Numbered from the stretch's first letter, positions 51,066 to 62,783 are shown. The stretch is DNA of 64,000 nt from Thiotrichaceae bacterium (GCA_026989335.1 JALSJN010000007.1:1-64000); one strand, 5' to 3'. Translations and numbers: made by a program. Notes: generated from the letters alone by a model not told the origin.

Positions 51066-52520
51066 ATGAACGCATCTCCCTTTCAACAAGTAGAACAACA
51101 GTTACTTGAACCTGCTGGCCTTAATACCTCTGATATAGAGAAGATTTTTTTTCACTTAAAGGGCGCTGATTTAGCTGATTTATACTTTCAATCAAATCGT
51201 TTTGAATCCTGGGGCTTAGAAGATGGCATTATCAAAAATGGTACTTACAGTATAGAGCAGGGTGTGGGTGTGCGTATGGTGGTGGGGGAGCAAACAGGCT
51301 TTGCATATTCTGATGAGATCTCTTTTGATGCGCTTATCGCGTCTGCCAAGGCTGCAGCGGGGATTGGTAAAGCGGGTCAAACAGGTCGAGTGCAGGCCTG
51401 GCAAGCGAAAGATACTCAAAAAATAAAAGCACTGTATCAGATGGATAATCCATTGGCCTCAATGACCGAGGATGAAAAAATAGCTTTATTAAACCTAGCA
51501 GATAAAGAAGCAAGAGCGGCTAGCCCATACGTGCAACAAGTCATAGCGAACATTGCAGGCGTACATGAGCACATCTTAATTGCAGATAATGAGGGTAATT
51601 TGAATGCTGATATTCGTCCTCTGGTGCGTATGAACATTACTGTAGTGGTTGAAAAAGACGGTAAGCGTGAATCTGCGGGCACCGGAGGTGGAGGTCGTTT
51701 TGGTTTTGATTACTTTACCCAAGCCGACCGAGTTAGGGAATATGCGCAAGAAGCTGTACGCTTGGCATTGGTAAACTTAGATGCAGTGGCAGCACCAGCA
51801 GGTAGTCAAACGGTAGTACTCGGTTCGGGATGGCCTGGGGTGTTATTGCATGAGGCGATTGGGCATGGCTTAGAAGGTGACTTTAATCGCAAAGGCACGT
51901 CAGCCTTTAGTGGTCGAGTAGGGGAAAAGGTTGCATCAAACGGTGTTACCGTGGTGGATGATGGAACCTTAGAGAATCGCCGAGGCTCCTTAAATATTGA
52001 TGATGAAGGTACGCCAACCAATTGCACAACGTTGATTGAAGACGGTGTTTTAAAAGGTTATATGCAAGATAAACTCAACGCAAAATTAATGGGTGAGCAA
52101 TCAACCGGTAATGGTCGGCGTGAATCCTACGCGCACTTGCCTATGCCACGAATGACCAATACTTATATGCTGGCAGGTAAAGAAGACCCGCAAGAAATTA
52201 TTGCATCGGTAACAAATGGCTTATATGCGGTTAATTTTGGCGGAGGGCAGGTTGATATAACTTCAGGTAAGTTTGTGTTTTCCGCATCAGAGGCTTATTT
52301 GATTGAGAATGGTAAAGTCACACGGCCTGTAAAAGGTGCGACACTGATTGGCAATGGCCCTGATGTGTTAACCAAAGTCAGCATGATTGGTAATGATTTG
52401 GCGTTAGATAAAGGGGTTGGAGTTTGTGGTAAAGCAGGGCAAAGCGTCCCTGTGGGTGTGGGTCAACCAACCTTGAAAATTGACGGTCTGACCGTAGGTG
52501 GTACGGAGCTGCAGTCATGA
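51066..52520 (+). CDS. tldD: Metalloprotease TldD
   Basis: 484 residues. Catalytic subunit of the TldD/TldE protease that processes peptides such as microcin and CcdA. The metal site [11 protein letters not shown] (HExxxH) lies near residue 262, with the third ligand region in [16 protein letters not shown]. Its stop overlaps pmbA by 4 bp (ATGA). Confidence 0.96.
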   Translation: MNASPFQQVEQQLLEPAGLNTSDIEKIFFHLKGADLADLYFQSNRFESWGLEDGIIKNGTYSIEQGVGVRMVVGEQTGFAYSDEISFDALIASAKAAAGIGKAGQTGRVQAWQAKDTQKIKALYQMDNPLASMTEDEKIALLNLADKEARAASPYVQQVIANIAGVHEHILIADNEGNLNADIRPLVRMNITVVVEKDGKRESAGTGGGGRFGFDYFTQADRVREYAQEAVRLALVNLDAVAAPAGSQTVVLGSGWPGVLLHEAIGHGLEGDFNRKGTSAFSGRVGEKVASNGVTVVDDGTLENRRGSLNIDDEGTPTNCTTLIEDGVLKGYMQDKLNAKLMGEQSTGNGRRESYAHLPMPRMTNTYMLAGKEDPQEIIASVTNGLYAVNFGGGQVDITSGKFVFSASEAYLIENGKVTRPVKGATLIGNGPDVLTKVSMIGNDLALDKGVGVCGKAGQSVPVGVGQPTLKIDGLTVGGTELQS

Positions 52521-53863
52521 ATACAGAAGAATTACAAAAAGCAGATGTAGAGCTACGAGAGTTGGCTGAAACGGTTCTTAAGTTTTCCAAAAAATACGGC
52601 GCATCAGATGCTGAATTAAGCTTAAACCGGGGTTCTGGTTTATCGGTTGAAATTCATCAAGAAAATGTCGATAAGCTTGAATATCATCGTGATCAAGGTC
52701 TAAGTCTTACCGTTTACATGGGGCAACATCAAGGCTCTGCCACTACTGGAGACTTATCTGCGCAAGCCATAGAAGATACCGTTAAGGCTGCTTGTAATAT
52801 TGCAAAATTTACCGGCGAAGATAAATATACGGGTTTAGCGGATGCAGATCTGATGGCAACAGAAAAGGGTGATTTAGATCTTTATCATCCATGGAATTTG
52901 AGTGCCGAAGATGCGATTCAAATCGCCACCGCTTGTGAGCAAGCAGCACTAAATTATGATGAGCGTATTATCAATTCTGATGGTGCTAGTATCAGTACTT
53001 ACAGTGGCTTATCTGTAATTGCAAACTCGTATGGTTTTACGGGAGTCACGCCATCGAGTCGTCATAATTTAAGTTGTTCGGTGATTGCACAGGCACCCAA
53101 TACTACGGCGATGCAACGTGATTATTGGTATACAACCAGCCGCCAGCATGAGGCGTTAGAATCCGCGATAAGTGTCGGCAAAAAATCTGCTGAGTTAACT
53201 TTAGGTCGTTTAAAAGGGCGTCAGATTAGTACCCGAAAATCGTCTGTGCTTTATTCACCGGAGATGGCACGTAGTATTATCAGTCACTTTACCAGCGCTA
53301 TCTCAGGCGGTTCGCAATACCGTAAAACGACGTATTTATTGGGTTCAAAAGGTGAAAAAGTTTTCCCAGACTTTATTCATTTGCATGAACAGCCTCACCT
53401 TATTTCAGGTTTCGGTAGTTCTTATTTTGACAGAGATGGTGTTGCAACTTCTGATAGAGATATTGTGATTGAGGGTGTGTTACAAAACTACATTATGGGA
53501 AGCTATTCAGCCCGCCAGCTAGGCTTACAATCAACTGCTAACTCAGGTGGAACACATAACTTAACCTTAGATTCAACCGGTCAAACGTTTGATGAGTTAT
53601 TAAAAATAATGGGTACAGGTTTGCTCGTGACTGAGTTAATTGGAAGCGGTATTAATGGCGTGACGGGTGATTACTCAAGAGGTGCAGCAGGTTTTTGGGT
53701 AGAAAACGGAGAAATCCAGTTTCCTGTTGAAGAGGTGACCATTGCCGGTAGCTTAAAAGAAATGTTTCAGAATATCGTTGCAGTAGGCAATGATGTTGAT
53801 CCTCGTTCAGCGACACAAACAGGGTCTATTTTGATAGAGGGCATGATGGTTGCGGGTGAGTAA
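52517..53863 (+). CDS. pmbA: TldE/PmbA subunit
   Basis: 448 residues, partner of TldD and lacking the HExxxH motif, as expected. GAVALGVGGEIQ-like C-terminal text is seen as [28 protein letters not shown]. No yjgA gene follows. Confidence 0.96.
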   Translation: MNTEELQKADVELRELAETVLKFSKKYGASDAELSLNRGSGLSVEIHQENVDKLEYHRDQGLSLTVYMGQHQGSATTGDLSAQAIEDTVKAACNIAKFTGEDKYTGLADADLMATEKGDLDLYHPWNLSAEDAIQIATACEQAALNYDERIINSDGASISTYSGLSVIANSYGFTGVTPSSRHNLSCSVIAQAPNTTAMQRDYWYTTSRQHEALESAISVGKKSAELTLGRLKGRQISTRKSSVLYSPEMARSIISHFTSAISGGSQYRKTTYLLGSKGEKVFPDFIHLHEQPHLISGFGSSYFDRDGVATSDRDIVIEGVLQNYIMGSYSARQLGLQSTANSGGTHNLTLDSTGQTFDELLKIMGTGLLVTELIGSGINGVTGDYSRGAAGFWVENGEIQFPVEEVTIAGSLKEMFQNIVAVGNDVDPRSATQTGSILIEGMMVAGE

Positions 53864-53957
53864 ATGCTAGCAATGGTGGCTAAACTTTTAAGACTCAAAC
53901 TAGTAGGGTTACATGTCACACATTAAAGCTAAAAACCTAGCTGTGACGTTAGAGTTT

Positions 53958-54860
53958 TTAAGAAAAAGAAGTCTTTGCAGCAAGCCCACTTTTAATGTCA
54001 ACCACTTTATCTTCCGCATGGTTACTTGATGTGGATTGCGGGATGAGTAAAGATGCATCGCTATAGTATTCATTAGCAAAGGATGTGAATTGAAAATCTG
54101 TCATCAGCTTATGTAACTTCTTTTCAACAGTAGGTCGACCAATAAACTGAGAAGCTCGCCATTTTAATGGAATATGATCATGTGCGCGTTGTACGGCTGC
54201 AAGTTCTTCAAGGTCAATTTCATAAGGGTGCATATAGAATACAGCACGTTTAGGATCAAGCTTTTGGCTTAAGTGTTTAGTGACTGAATAAGGGGTAATG
54301 CGAAACCAGCCACCACCAAAAAACGGTAGCTTATAACCGAATAGATTCATATAACTTAAATAGTGTTCATTTAAGTTATATTTATTAAATATTTTTAGCG
54401 AATATTCTTTTTCAATACCGTATTTCACAACTTTCATGGGAAATAGCGAAGAGTCGTATTTTACGCCATTTTCAGCAAGCGCTTCACAGTACCATTCGAA
54501 TAAGTATTCTCGAATCGAGAAATCTGGCGCTCTAAAACCGATAACTTTTTGACCTGAAGTATCTTCAAGTAGTTTAATCGAGCTTGAAACATCTTCACGG
54601 ACTTGATTAGGCGTAAGATTAAAAATAGATTGATGGTTAAAACCATGCGATGCGACTTCGTGCCCCGCATCAGCTATTTTACGGATTAATTCTGGGTGTT
54701 TCTGAGCAACATTACCCAAGGTGAAAAAAGTTGCTTTATGATCATGCTCATCGAGAATATCCAATAGCCGTAAACTACTATCAAGCACACGATTGGTGAC
54801 AGGATTGTTAGGGTTTAAAACAGACTGCGCCCAATCTTCAACATCTATAGAAAAAATCAT
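53958..54860 (-). CDS. Polysaccharide deacetylase, exopolysaccharide-locus type
   Basis: 300 residues. NodB-fold deacetylase: metal Asp in SIDVEDW, HGFNH (HxxxH) near residue 82, RAPDFSI. The C-terminal third matches the DUF3473 extension (FYMHPYEID, HIPLKWRAS) of the TIGR03006 type found in XrtA/PEP-CTERM exopolysaccharide loci. Here it stands alone; no exosortase or glycosyltransferase is in the window. Acts on a surface or secreted glycan; no signal peptide is visible. Confidence 0.92.
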   Translation of the reverse strand: MIFSIDVEDWAQSVLNPNNPVTNRVLDSSLRLLDILDEHDHKATFFTLGNVAQKHPELIRKIADAGHEVASHGFNHQSIFNLTPNQVREDVSSSIKLLEDTSGQKVIGFRAPDFSIREYLFEWYCEALAENGVKYDSSLFPMKVVKYGIEKEYSLKIFNKYNLNEHYLSYMNLFGYKLPFFGGGWFRITPYSVTKHLSQKLDPKRAVFYMHPYEIDLEELAAVQRAHDHIPLKWRASQFIGRPTVEKKLHKLMTDFQFTSFANEYYSDASLLIPQSTSSNHAEDKVVDIKSGLAAKTSFS

Positions 54861-55293
54861 TGTTTTCTCACTTAATTTTTATAATTAAACCTACTCTACC
54901 TTTTAACACGTTTATTGACTACTTAGTTCAGAATGAAGGTGCTAAAAAGGAGATGAGGTGTAGCATATCTTAGTGTGATAGATTAATCGGTTGCTCTATC
55001 ACTATGGCTTAATTATGTATGTTTCTTAAATTTATCAAAAGAATCATGTGTATAACATAAATCCCAATCCTTATATAATAGCTTAATAATGTACTAATAC
55101 ACCAGAATTATTAGTAAGTATAATGCATAATTATTGTGCAAATATGGATGGCTTATTGCCTGTAATTTATATTTGTCTTTTGTTTTGTAATCGGGGTGAT
55201 ATTTGCCTTGCCATCCTGTATCCTACGTTTGCACTTTTATCTGATTTCACCCCAAGTTTTTTGATTAAGGAAACAAAGTTGGAATAAAAGTTT
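54861..55293. other. AT-rich intergenic region before tRNA-Pro
   Basis: No gene seen. It holds a TATAAT (55119-55124) without a -35 and the GGGGTGA/TCACCCC inverted repeat described separately. It should contain the promoters of the deacetylase (leftward) and tRNA-Pro (rightward), but neither can be picked with confidence. Confidence 0.5.
55193..55260 (+). promoter_or_regulatory. Large-loop inverted repeat with T-run before tRNA-Pro
   Basis: GGGGTGA (55193-55199) pairs with TCACCCC (55247-55253) over a 47-base loop, followed by AAG and six T. Such a layout could be a terminator, an attenuator or a small RNA end just 34 bp before the tRNA. Confidence 0.35.
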
Positions 55294-55370
55294 CGGGATG
55301 TAGCGCAGTCTGGTAGCGCACCACACTGGGGGTGTGGTGGTCGTCAGTTCGAATCTGGCCATCCCGACCA
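55294..55370 (+). tRNA. tRNA-Pro (GGG)
   Basis: 77 bases including an encoded CCA end. Acceptor CGGGATG pairs with CATCCCG; D-arm AGCGCAGTCTGGTAGCGCA; anticodon stem CCACA/TGTGG with loop CTGGGGG, anticodon GGG at 55328-55330; T-loop TTCGAAT. Reads CCC and, with wobble, CCU proline codons. Confidence 0.97.
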
Positions 55371-55414
55371 TTTTTTATGGCAACTGCTAACCTTTCACGG
55401 TAAGCTCTTTCAGT

Positions 55415-56485
55415 ATGCCTAACAAACCTTTTGTACATTTAATTATTCCGCAACTTTTTCAACCGTTAAAACGTTGGACAAAGGGCTATCAATTTGATGT
55501 GAAGAGTCATTATCTTGTAAAGCTTTTACAAAACTATCATTCAAAACAACAAGAACTTCTTGGAATACATGCGAGTTTATTCTTTTCAATAGGTGTTTCA
55601 ACGAAAGCTGAGTTACCTGTCGCACATTTCCGTTATCAAGTACATTGCAACTCACTACCGCCAAAAGGTTCGTTATTGCTGTGTGCCGACCCTGCGCACT
55701 TAGTGGTGGGGATGAGTGATATTACGCTGACGGATAAAATAACCGATCTGACATTTGCTGAAGCTAATGAATTCATTGACTTACTGAATACGCATTTTAA
55801 GCAAGATGGTTTAACCTTTATTATTGGCTCTAACAGCCAGTGGTATTTATCAGTTGCAGGTGTCGAAACGCTGAGTACTACGCCGATAGATGATGTTATG
55901 AGAAAAAACATCGCGCATTATCAAATTCACTCAAGTCAGCGTAATTGGCAAGCGTTACAAAATGAAATGCAAATGTTGTTGCACTCTGCCCCACTTAACC
56001 AGCAAAGAGAAATGGCGGGCCTTCCATCTGTGAATAGTCTCTGGTTGTGGGGTGGAGGAGTCCCGCAAAATATTGAACATTCAACAGCATTGGTTTTGAG
56101 CGATAATGCGATATCGGGGAGGATGCTTGCCACAGCTGCGCAGTGTGATTATCAATCGCACCTAAATAAGCAAAACGACGACTCACTGGGTACGAATCAA
56201 AACGCTATGTCTCGCTTTGACTTTTCAAAACTTCCAATGACTAAAACAATTATTATTAATGAGAGCTTGGTAGAGCCTGCGATTAATGATGATCTTGATG
56301 CTTATAAAGCAGAGCTCGAGTCGTTGGATGAGGGCCTCATTAAACCGTTATTTGAATTATGGAAAGACAAGAAAATTAACATCCAGATTGATAGTTGCGA
56401 TGGAAAACGAATCCAGCCACGCCCAACGCCCCGTTGGAAATTTTGGGTAAAAGCAGCTAATTCTCTGACCGAGCTTGACCTATGA
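55415..56485 (+). CDS. Conserved RecJ-linked protein of unknown function
   Basis: 356 residues. A family that lies beside recJ in many beta- and gammaproteobacteria and is sometimes labelled phosphoglycerate mutase-like, without good evidence. The diagnostic text is GLPSVNSLWLWGGGVPQ near residue 206; LCADPAHLVVGMSDI near residue 90 and a C-terminal RPTPRWKFWVK are also visible. Overlaps recJ by 4 bp, so the two are translationally coupled. Confidence 0.85.
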   Translation: MPNKPFVHLIIPQLFQPLKRWTKGYQFDVKSHYLVKLLQNYHSKQQELLGIHASLFFSIGVSTKAELPVAHFRYQVHCNSLPPKGSLLLCADPAHLVVGMSDITLTDKITDLTFAEANEFIDLLNTHFKQDGLTFIIGSNSQWYLSVAGVETLSTTPIDDVMRKNIAHYQIHSSQRNWQALQNEMQMLLHSAPLNQQREMAGLPSVNSLWLWGGGVPQNIEHSTALVLSDNAISGRMLATAAQCDYQSHLNKQNDDSLGTNQNAMSRFDFSKLPMTKTIIINESLVEPAINDDLDAYKAELESLDEGLIKPLFELWKDKKINIQIDSCDGKRIQPRPTPRWKFWVKAANSLTELDL

Positions 56486-58251
56486 AACTAGTCAGGCGTA
56501 AGCAAGTAGGTAATATTACAGGCGAAGATAAACAGGCCAGTTTGCTGGATCGAGTTTATTCTATGCGGGGCGTGAACAGTCACGGTGAGCTTGTCATGCA
56601 GCTTAAAAACTTGCATCCTATTTCACAGCTTAAAGGGGTTGAGCAAGCTACTGAACTTTTATCTAACGCGATTAATAATCAGCAGCGTATTTTGATCGTC
56701 GGTGATTTTGATGCAGATGGCGCAACCTCGACGGCACTAGCCGTTCGTGCGTTAAACATGATGGGTCACAAACAGGTTGATTATTTAGTGCCAAACCGTT
56801 TTGAATATGGCTATGGCCTAACCCCTGAAATTGTCGATGAGGCGGCAAATTTTACGCCTGATTTAATCATTACTGTAGACAACGGTATCTCAAGTATTAA
56901 GGGCGTAGCACATGCCAAGACCCACGGTTATACCGTCATTATTACCGATCACCATCTGCCTGCTAAAACGCTTCCTGAGGCTGATGCCATCGTAAACCCA
57001 AACCAAGTAGGCTGTAATTTTCCTTCAAAAAATTTGGCCGGCGTGGGTGTTATTTTTTATGTGATGTTGTCGCTAAAAAGTGCGTTACTAAAAGAGCAAT
57101 ACTTCAAAAGCAATAATATTCCTGAGCCAAATTTAACCGAGCTGCTTGATTTAGTCGCGCTAGGTACTGTTGCTGATGTAGTTCCATTGGATAATAATAA
57201 TCGTATTTTAGTCGAACAAGGTCTACGTCGTTTACGTAGCGGCTTGGCATGTGCGGGCATTGTGGCTTTGTTTCAAGTGGCTAAACGTAATAGTCAAAAC
57301 GCGGTGAGTGCTGATTTAGGTTTCACCTGTGGGCCTCGGTTGAATGCGGCAGGGCGATTAGATGATATGTCCTTAGGGATTGAGTGTTTATTGTGCAATG
57401 ACCCACAAATTGCCATGGACTATGCGAGCGCATTGGATGATTTAAATATCGAGCGTCGCGCCATTGAAGAGAGTATGAAGGCGGAGGCACTAGTACTGTT
57501 AGAAGCGCTTGATAACAATAAATTGAAAGGTGACTTGCCCCCTGTTATTTGCTTGTATCAAAAAACTTGGCATCAAGGTGTTATCGGGATTTTGGCTGCA
57601 CGAGTCAGAGAGCGTTACCATCGACCTACGGTTATTTTTGCTCCTGCTGATGTTGACGATCCTAAAAATAGTCAAATTAAAGGCTCAGCACGTTCCATTC
57701 CGAGTATCCACATTCGTGATGTCTTTGACGAAGTGGCCACTGCCAATGAAGGCTTATTAGATAAGTTTGGTGGTCATGCTATGGCTGCCGGGTTGAGCTT
57801 AGATGAGTCTCAGCTAGAGGCGTTTAACAACGCTATTTGTAAGGTGGTATCCGCACAAGCCGATGATGAAACTTTTCAAGAAATCCACTACAGTGATGGT
57901 CAGTTAGAGGCGGATGATTTCAATTTGAAAAGTGCCGACTCTTTACGCTTTGCCGCACCTTGGGGGCAGAATTTTCCGGCCCCAGTGTTTGATAATCAAT
58001 TCGTACTTATCAATAAACGACTACTAAAAGAGAGGCACTTAAAATTAATACTTCGACCTTGTTATCAACAGAGAAATTCTAAAGTTAGTCAATCGACTCA
58101 GAGAACGATTCAAGCTATAGCTTTTAATGTCGATGTGGGCGAGTGGCCAGAAGAGGGGGCTGACGTTCATTTGCTGTATAAATTAGAGGTTAATGAGTTT
58201 CGCGGAGATTGTAGCGTGCAGCTAATGATTGAGCGAGTGATTACTTCATAA
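56482..58251 (+). CDS. recJ: Single-strand DNA exonuclease RecJ
   Basis: 589 residues. 5'-3' exonuclease in RecF repair and mismatch repair. DHH-family motifs in order: VGDFDADGATSTAL, VDNGISS, ITDHHLP, NLAGVGV and the DHHA1 domain with FGGHAMAAGLSL, then the C-terminal OB domain. Start overlaps the upstream conserved gene. Confidence 0.97.
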   Translation: MKLVRRKQVGNITGEDKQASLLDRVYSMRGVNSHGELVMQLKNLHPISQLKGVEQATELLSNAINNQQRILIVGDFDADGATSTALAVRALNMMGHKQVDYLVPNRFEYGYGLTPEIVDEAANFTPDLIITVDNGISSIKGVAHAKTHGYTVIITDHHLPAKTLPEADAIVNPNQVGCNFPSKNLAGVGVIFYVMLSLKSALLKEQYFKSNNIPEPNLTELLDLVALGTVADVVPLDNNNRILVEQGLRRLRSGLACAGIVALFQVAKRNSQNAVSADLGFTCGPRLNAAGRLDDMSLGIECLLCNDPQIAMDYASALDDLNIERRAIEESMKAEALVLLEALDNNKLKGDLPPVICLYQKTWHQGVIGILAARVRERYHRPTVIFAPADVDDPKNSQIKGSARSIPSIHIRDVFDEVATANEGLLDKFGGHAMAAGLSLDESQLEAFNNAICKVVSAQADDETFQEIHYSDGQLEADDFNLKSADSLRFAAPWGQNFPAPVFDNQFVLINKRLLKERHLKLILRPCYQQRNSKVSQSTQRTIQAIAFNVDVGEWPEEGADVHLLYKLEVNEFRGDCSVQLMIERVITS

Positions 58252-58325
58252 CTTTAGTTGATTTTAATATCAAGCCTCCACATAAAGACCTCCATGCTAA
58301 GTCTGCATGTTAAACTCTTAAAATG

Positions 58326-58354
58326 AACAAAGCCTCACAATGTGAGGCTTTGTT
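58326..58354. terminator. Bidirectional terminator between recJ and fbp
   Basis: A 14-bp perfect inverted repeat (58326-58339 with 58341-58354), core AAGCCTCACA. It lies between convergent genes. The flanking T content is modest on the + strand and better on the - strand. Confidence 0.8.
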
Positions 58355-58376
58355 CGTTATCCATGTCAGCTAATTA

Positions 58377-59390
58377 TTAGCTTTTGTGATAACTTAATAT
58401 TTTTTCAACTTCGTTTTTAGAACCCATGATGACAGGTACACGCTGATGAGGGTCGCCATTAGGCTGAACTTCCATAATACGACCGTAGCCTGTATCAGCT
58501 GCGCCGCCAGCTTGCTCAACAATCATTGCCATTGGGTTACCTTCGTATAATAAACGAAGCTTGCCGCCAACATCACGGTTACGCTCATCAATGGGGTATA
58601 AGAAAACACCGCCACGACAAAGAATACGGTGAATTTCCCCCACCATTGCCGCAACCCAGCGCATATTATAGCGCTTGCCCAACTTGCCTTCCTCGCCTTG
58701 AATACAATCTGCAATATATTCTTGAACAGCGGGTTCCCAGAAGCGTTGGTTAGAGGAGTTGATAGCGTATTCTGAAGTATCTTCAGGAATTTTCATGTCA
58801 GGATGGGTAAGGATAAACTCACCGATTGAAGTGCAAAGGGTAAAGCCATTCACGCCAGAACCTGTGGTTAAAACCATCATGCTCGAAGGGCCGTATAAGC
58901 AGTAACCAGCGGCAACTTGTTCTGTGCCTGGCTTTGCAAAATCTTCTGCAGTGGGGTTTTCTTTGCCTTTGGGCGCTTTTAATACAGAGAAAATAGCACC
59001 GACATCCATATTAATGTCCATATTTGATGAGCCGTCTAAAGGATCAAACGTTACTAGGTAACTTCCTCGTGGCTTACCATCAGGTAGCGTTAGGATTTCA
59101 TCAAGTTCTTCTGATGCCATGCCAGCACAGTGACCGTTATTTTCTAAGGCATCAATAAAAAGATCATTAGCAATCAAATCCATCTTTTTCTGTACATCAC
59201 CCATTGAGTTTTCACTCTCAGTTGCACCTAGTACATCGGCTAAATCGCCCATGTTAACGAGATTAGCAATGCCTTTACAAGCAATGGTGATGTCATTTAA
59301 AAGACCCGTAAACTCACCACTGGCTTTATTACCGAGTTTACGTTGCTCATCAATAATAAAAGAAGAAAGCGTTGTGCCTAACTTTTGCAT
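58377..59390 (-). CDS. fbp: Fructose-1,6-bisphosphatase, class I
   Basis: 337 residues. Removes phosphate from fructose 1,6-bisphosphate in gluconeogenesis or the Calvin cycle. The metal site FDPLDGSSNMDINMDVG and the NSSNQRFWEPAVQEYI and RYNMRWVAAMVGEIHRIL segments are typical. A pathway cannot be assigned; no Calvin genes are in the window. Confidence 0.97.
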   Translation of the reverse strand: MQKLGTTLSSFIIDEQRKLGNKASGEFTGLLNDITIACKGIANLVNMGDLADVLGATESENSMGDVQKKMDLIANDLFIDALENNGHCAGMASEELDEILTLPDGKPRGSYLVTFDPLDGSSNMDINMDVGAIFSVLKAPKGKENPTAEDFAKPGTEQVAAGYCLYGPSSMMVLTTGSGVNGFTLCTSIGEFILTHPDMKIPEDTSEYAINSSNQRFWEPAVQEYIADCIQGEEGKLGKRYNMRWVAAMVGEIHRILCRGGVFLYPIDERNRDVGGKLRLLYEGNPMAMIVEQAGGAADTGYGRIMEVQPNGDPHQRVPVIMGSKNEVEKILSYHKS

Positions 59391-59615
59391 AAATAGTCCA
59401 ATAAAGTTTCTAAAGGCCCGAATATTACTTTATTAGCAATAATTAATATAGCGATTTTTTATTTTGCGGGATAGCTGATCGTAGAATAAGGATGAATGGT
59501 GAGGTAAAAAAATATCTTTAATGTAAGGAAAAAGTAGCCACTTTTAAAAATCCTCGGTATTCTTCAGTTCCTAGATAATATTGGCATGTTTTGCCATTAA
59601 TGATACCGATAAGCT

Positions 59616-62246
59616 ATGTCAGATAAGTCATCACAAGATATTCATACCCCGCAAGAGTTTTACAGTCACACCACGATCGAGCCTAGTGTGCAAAAGCTCT
59701 GGGAAGATAATAAGTCTTTCGAAGTCACTGAAGACCCTGATAAAGAGAAGTTTTACTGTCTTTCTATGTTTCCTTATCCGAGCGGAAAGCTGCATATGGG
59801 GCATGTGCGAAATTACACCATTGGCGATGTGATTTCTCGTTTTCAACGCATGCAAGGCAAAAATGTTTTACAACCGATGGGTTGGGATGCCTTCGGGTTG
59901 CCCGCAGAAAATGCTGCAATTAAAAATAATGTACCGCCCGCAAAGTGGACCGATGACAATATCGCAGATATGCGCGGGCAACTTAAAACTATGGGCTTTG
60001 CCTACGACTGGTCGCGTGAGTTAGCTACTTGTAAGCCAGACTATTATCGTTGGGAGCAATGGTTCTTTTTAAAATTATTTGAGAAAGGGTTGGTTTATCG
60101 CAAAAAGGCGAATGTCAATTGGGACCCTGTTGATCAAACTGTATTAGCCAATGAACAAGTTGTGGATGGGCGTGGTTGGCGATCAGGAGCGGTCGTAGAA
60201 CAACGCGAAATTGATCAATGGTTTTTAAAAATAACCGCCTATGCTGATGAGCTTTTAGATGACGTTCGCAAGCTAGAAGAGTGGCCTCAGCAAGTTCGTA
60301 CCATGCAAGAAAACTGGATAGGGCGCTCCGAAGGCGTAGAGCTAGAATTTAGCCTCGAACACAGTGATGAAGTTCTCAGCGTTTTTACCACTAGACCCGA
60401 TACATTAATGGGGGTTACTTATTTGGCTGTTGCGCCACAACATCCCTTGGCTGAGCGAGCGGCCGTTGAGAACCCTCAACTCCAAACCTTTATAGAAGAA
60501 TGTAAAAGCCTCAAAGCCACCGAAGCCGAAATGGCAACGATGGAGAAAAAAGGTATCGCTACCGGTGTTAATGCGACTCACCCAATTTCTGGCGAGAGTG
60601 TGCCTATTTGGGTGGCGAATTTCGTATTAATGAGTTATGGGTCGGGAGCAGTCATGGCTGTACCTGCTCATGATGAGCGCGACTGGGATTTTGCTAAAGC
60701 GCATAAATTACCAATTCAGCAAGTTATTACATCGGCAAATGACACCGTTGCAAATAGCCTAAATATTCAAGAAGGGGCTTATACTGAAAAAGGCTTGTTA
60801 ATCAACTCAGGGGAGTTTAGTGGCTTAAGCTCTGAAGAAGCGGTTGATGCCATCGCTGAATTTTTACAAGAAGCGAAAAAAGGCCGTAAAACGATTAATT
60901 ACCGCTTACGTGACTGGGGGGTTTCACGTCAGCGTTACTGGGGTTGCCCCATTCCAATTATTTATTGTGATGACTGTGGCGCGGTAGCAGTGCCTGATGA
61001 AGACTTGCCGATCGAATTACCTATAGATATTGAGTTTGACGAATCAGGCTCATCACCGATTAAAAAAATGCCGGAGTTTTACGAAACCAGTTGCCCAAAA
61101 TGTGGCAAAGATGCGACACGTGAAACGGATACCTTTGATACCTTCTTTGAATCATCGTGGTATTACGCGCGTTACACCGGGCCTGATAATGATAAGTCAA
61201 TGCTGGATAAACGTGCTGATTATTGGCTACCTGTTGACCAATATATTGGTGGCATTGAACATGCCGTATTGCACCTACTTTATGCGCGTTTCTTTAATAA
61301 GCTCATGCGCGATGAAGGGCTTATAGAATGCGACGAACCTTTCACTAAGCTACTCACACAAGGCATGGTATTAGCTGATACGTTTTATTATGAAAATGAA
61401 GCAGGGGGGCAGGAATGGGTTGCGCCAAAAGATGTACAGTTTGAAACGAACAGCAAAGGCAAGGTCATTAAAATGACCGATGCACAGGGGCGAGACCTTA
61501 GCACTGATGGCATGAGCAAAATGTCAAAATCAAAGAATAACGGTGTTGACCCTGCTGAGCTTATCGAAAAATATGGGGCGGACACGTTACGCGTGTTCTC
61601 CATGTTTGCCGCACCACCTGATCAATCAATGGAGTGGTCAGATACCGGTGTAGAAGGCGCAAATCGTTTTATTAAACGCTTATGGCGACAGGTTTACGAG
61701 CATGTTAAGTCTGACTTTAATGCCGATCTTGAATTCGAAAATTTAACCAATCCGCAACAAGAATTACGTCGTAAAGTGTATAACACGCTGCAAAAAGTGA
61801 CAGATGATATGTCACGTCGGTTCACCTTTAATACCGCAATTGCTGCAAATATGGAACTCATCAATCAACTTTCAAAGTTTCATGACAATGATGAAATAGC
61901 GCAGGCTATTCGCCAAGAAGCGTTAGAATCTGTTGTATTAATGCTATCCCCCGTGATGCCTCATGTCGCACAAGAGTTGTGGCTTATGTTAGGTAAAGAG
62001 GGTTTGGTGATGGATCAACCGTGGCCAGAAATTGATGAGGATGCTTTAGAGCAATCTAATATTCAAATGATGATTCAAATTAACGGTAAGCTGCGCGGTA
62101 AAGTCGATGTTGACGTTGATGCCGATGATAAACTCGTTGAAAAACTCGCCCTAGAAAATGACAACGTTAGTCAGTTTTTAGACGGTAAAACAGTACGGAA
62201 AGTTATTGTAGTAAAGGGTCGTTTAATCAATATTGTGGCTAACTAA
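59616..62246 (+). CDS. leuS: Leucyl-tRNA synthetase
   Basis: 876 residues. Class I synthetase: HIGH-type motif HMGH (residues 60-63) in [19 protein letters not shown], editing domain with [17 protein letters not shown], zinc region with CDDC and CPKC, and KMSKSKNN. The 5' leader contains a short stem (TGGCA/TGCCA, 59583-59597). lptE follows with a 5- to 8-bp gap. Confidence 0.98.
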   Translation: MSDKSSQDIHTPQEFYSHTTIEPSVQKLWEDNKSFEVTEDPDKEKFYCLSMFPYPSGKLHMGHVRNYTIGDVISRFQRMQGKNVLQPMGWDAFGLPAENAAIKNNVPPAKWTDDNIADMRGQLKTMGFAYDWSRELATCKPDYYRWEQWFFLKLFEKGLVYRKKANVNWDPVDQTVLANEQVVDGRGWRSGAVVEQREIDQWFLKITAYADELLDDVRKLEEWPQQVRTMQENWIGRSEGVELEFSLEHSDEVLSVFTTRPDTLMGVTYLAVAPQHPLAERAAVENPQLQTFIEECKSLKATEAEMATMEKKGIATGVNATHPISGESVPIWVANFVLMSYGSGAVMAVPAHDERDWDFAKAHKLPIQQVITSANDTVANSLNIQEGAYTEKGLLINSGEFSGLSSEEAVDAIAEFLQEAKKGRKTINYRLRDWGVSRQRYWGCPIPIIYCDDCGAVAVPDEDLPIELPIDIEFDESGSSPIKKMPEFYETSCPKCGKDATRETDTFDTFFESSWYYARYTGPDNDKSMLDKRADYWLPVDQYIGGIEHAVLHLLYARFFNKLMRDEGLIECDEPFTKLLTQGMVLADTFYYENEAGGQEWVAPKDVQFETNSKGKVIKMTDAQGRDLSTDGMSKMSKSKNNGVDPAELIEKYGADTLRVFSMFAAPPDQSMEWSDTGVEGANRFIKRLWRQVYEHVKSDFNADLEFENLTNPQQELRRKVYNTLQKVTDDMSRRFTFNTAIAANMELINQLSKFHDNDEIAQAIRQEALESVVLMLSPVMPHVAQELWLMLGKEGLVMDQPWPEIDEDALEQSNIQMMIQINGKLRGKVDVDVDADDKLVEKLALENDNVSQFLDGKTVRKVIVVKGRLINIVAN

Positions 62247-62254
62247 TTAGAGTG

Positions 62255-62761
62255 ATGCTAAAAAATACTCACATGATTAAAATCTCAAGCGCTTTTATTG
62301 CGGTATTGATATTGCAGGGCTGTAGTTTTCAGCTGCGTAAAAATACCCCCTTGTCTGATGATTTTAAACAGCTTCAAATTATCGAAATGTCTGAAAGTGG
62401 TGGTTTGCGAAAAGCATTGGAAACAGCGATACAAGAAGCAGGGGGACAGGTTAGTGAGCAATCAAAAACAAGAATTCGCCTGAGTAATATTAGAGAAGGA
62501 AAGCGCATTGTTGCCTATAATAGAGAGCGCAAGGCAAGGATTTACCTTCTTTCTTTGAAACTTAATTACACAATTTTGATAGCCTCAAAAGATAATCAGA
62601 AGGACAGGTCTTTTACCCCACAACGCATAAACCTTGATAAAACCTTCCTTTATGATGCTAATTTTGCGTTAGGAAAAGTGAAAGAAGAAGAGCAAATTCG
62701 CGAGTCACTGTATGGTGAAGCAGCAAGGTTGATTCTATTACGATTAAAGTATGGGCGCTGA
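62255..62761 (+). CDS. lptE: LPS-assembly lipoprotein LptE
   Basis: 168 residues from ATG 62255; later in-frame ATGs exist (62273). Lipoprotein: signal peptide AVLILQGC with lipobox cysteine C23. LptE plugs LptD in the outer membrane to insert LPS. SFQLR after the cysteine and the Arg-rich middle fit the family. In E. coli holA follows; here an MltB-type gene follows instead. Confidence 0.9.
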   Translation: MLKNTHMIKISSAFIAVLILQGCSFQLRKNTPLSDDFKQLQIIEMSESGGLRKALETAIQEAGGQVSEQSKTRIRLSNIREGKRIVAYNRERKARIYLLSLKLNYTILIASKDNQKDRSFTPQRINLDKTFLYDANFALGKVKEEEQIRESLYGEAARLILLRLKYGR

Positions 62762-62783
62762 TTACTAGCTGAAATGTTGTGAG

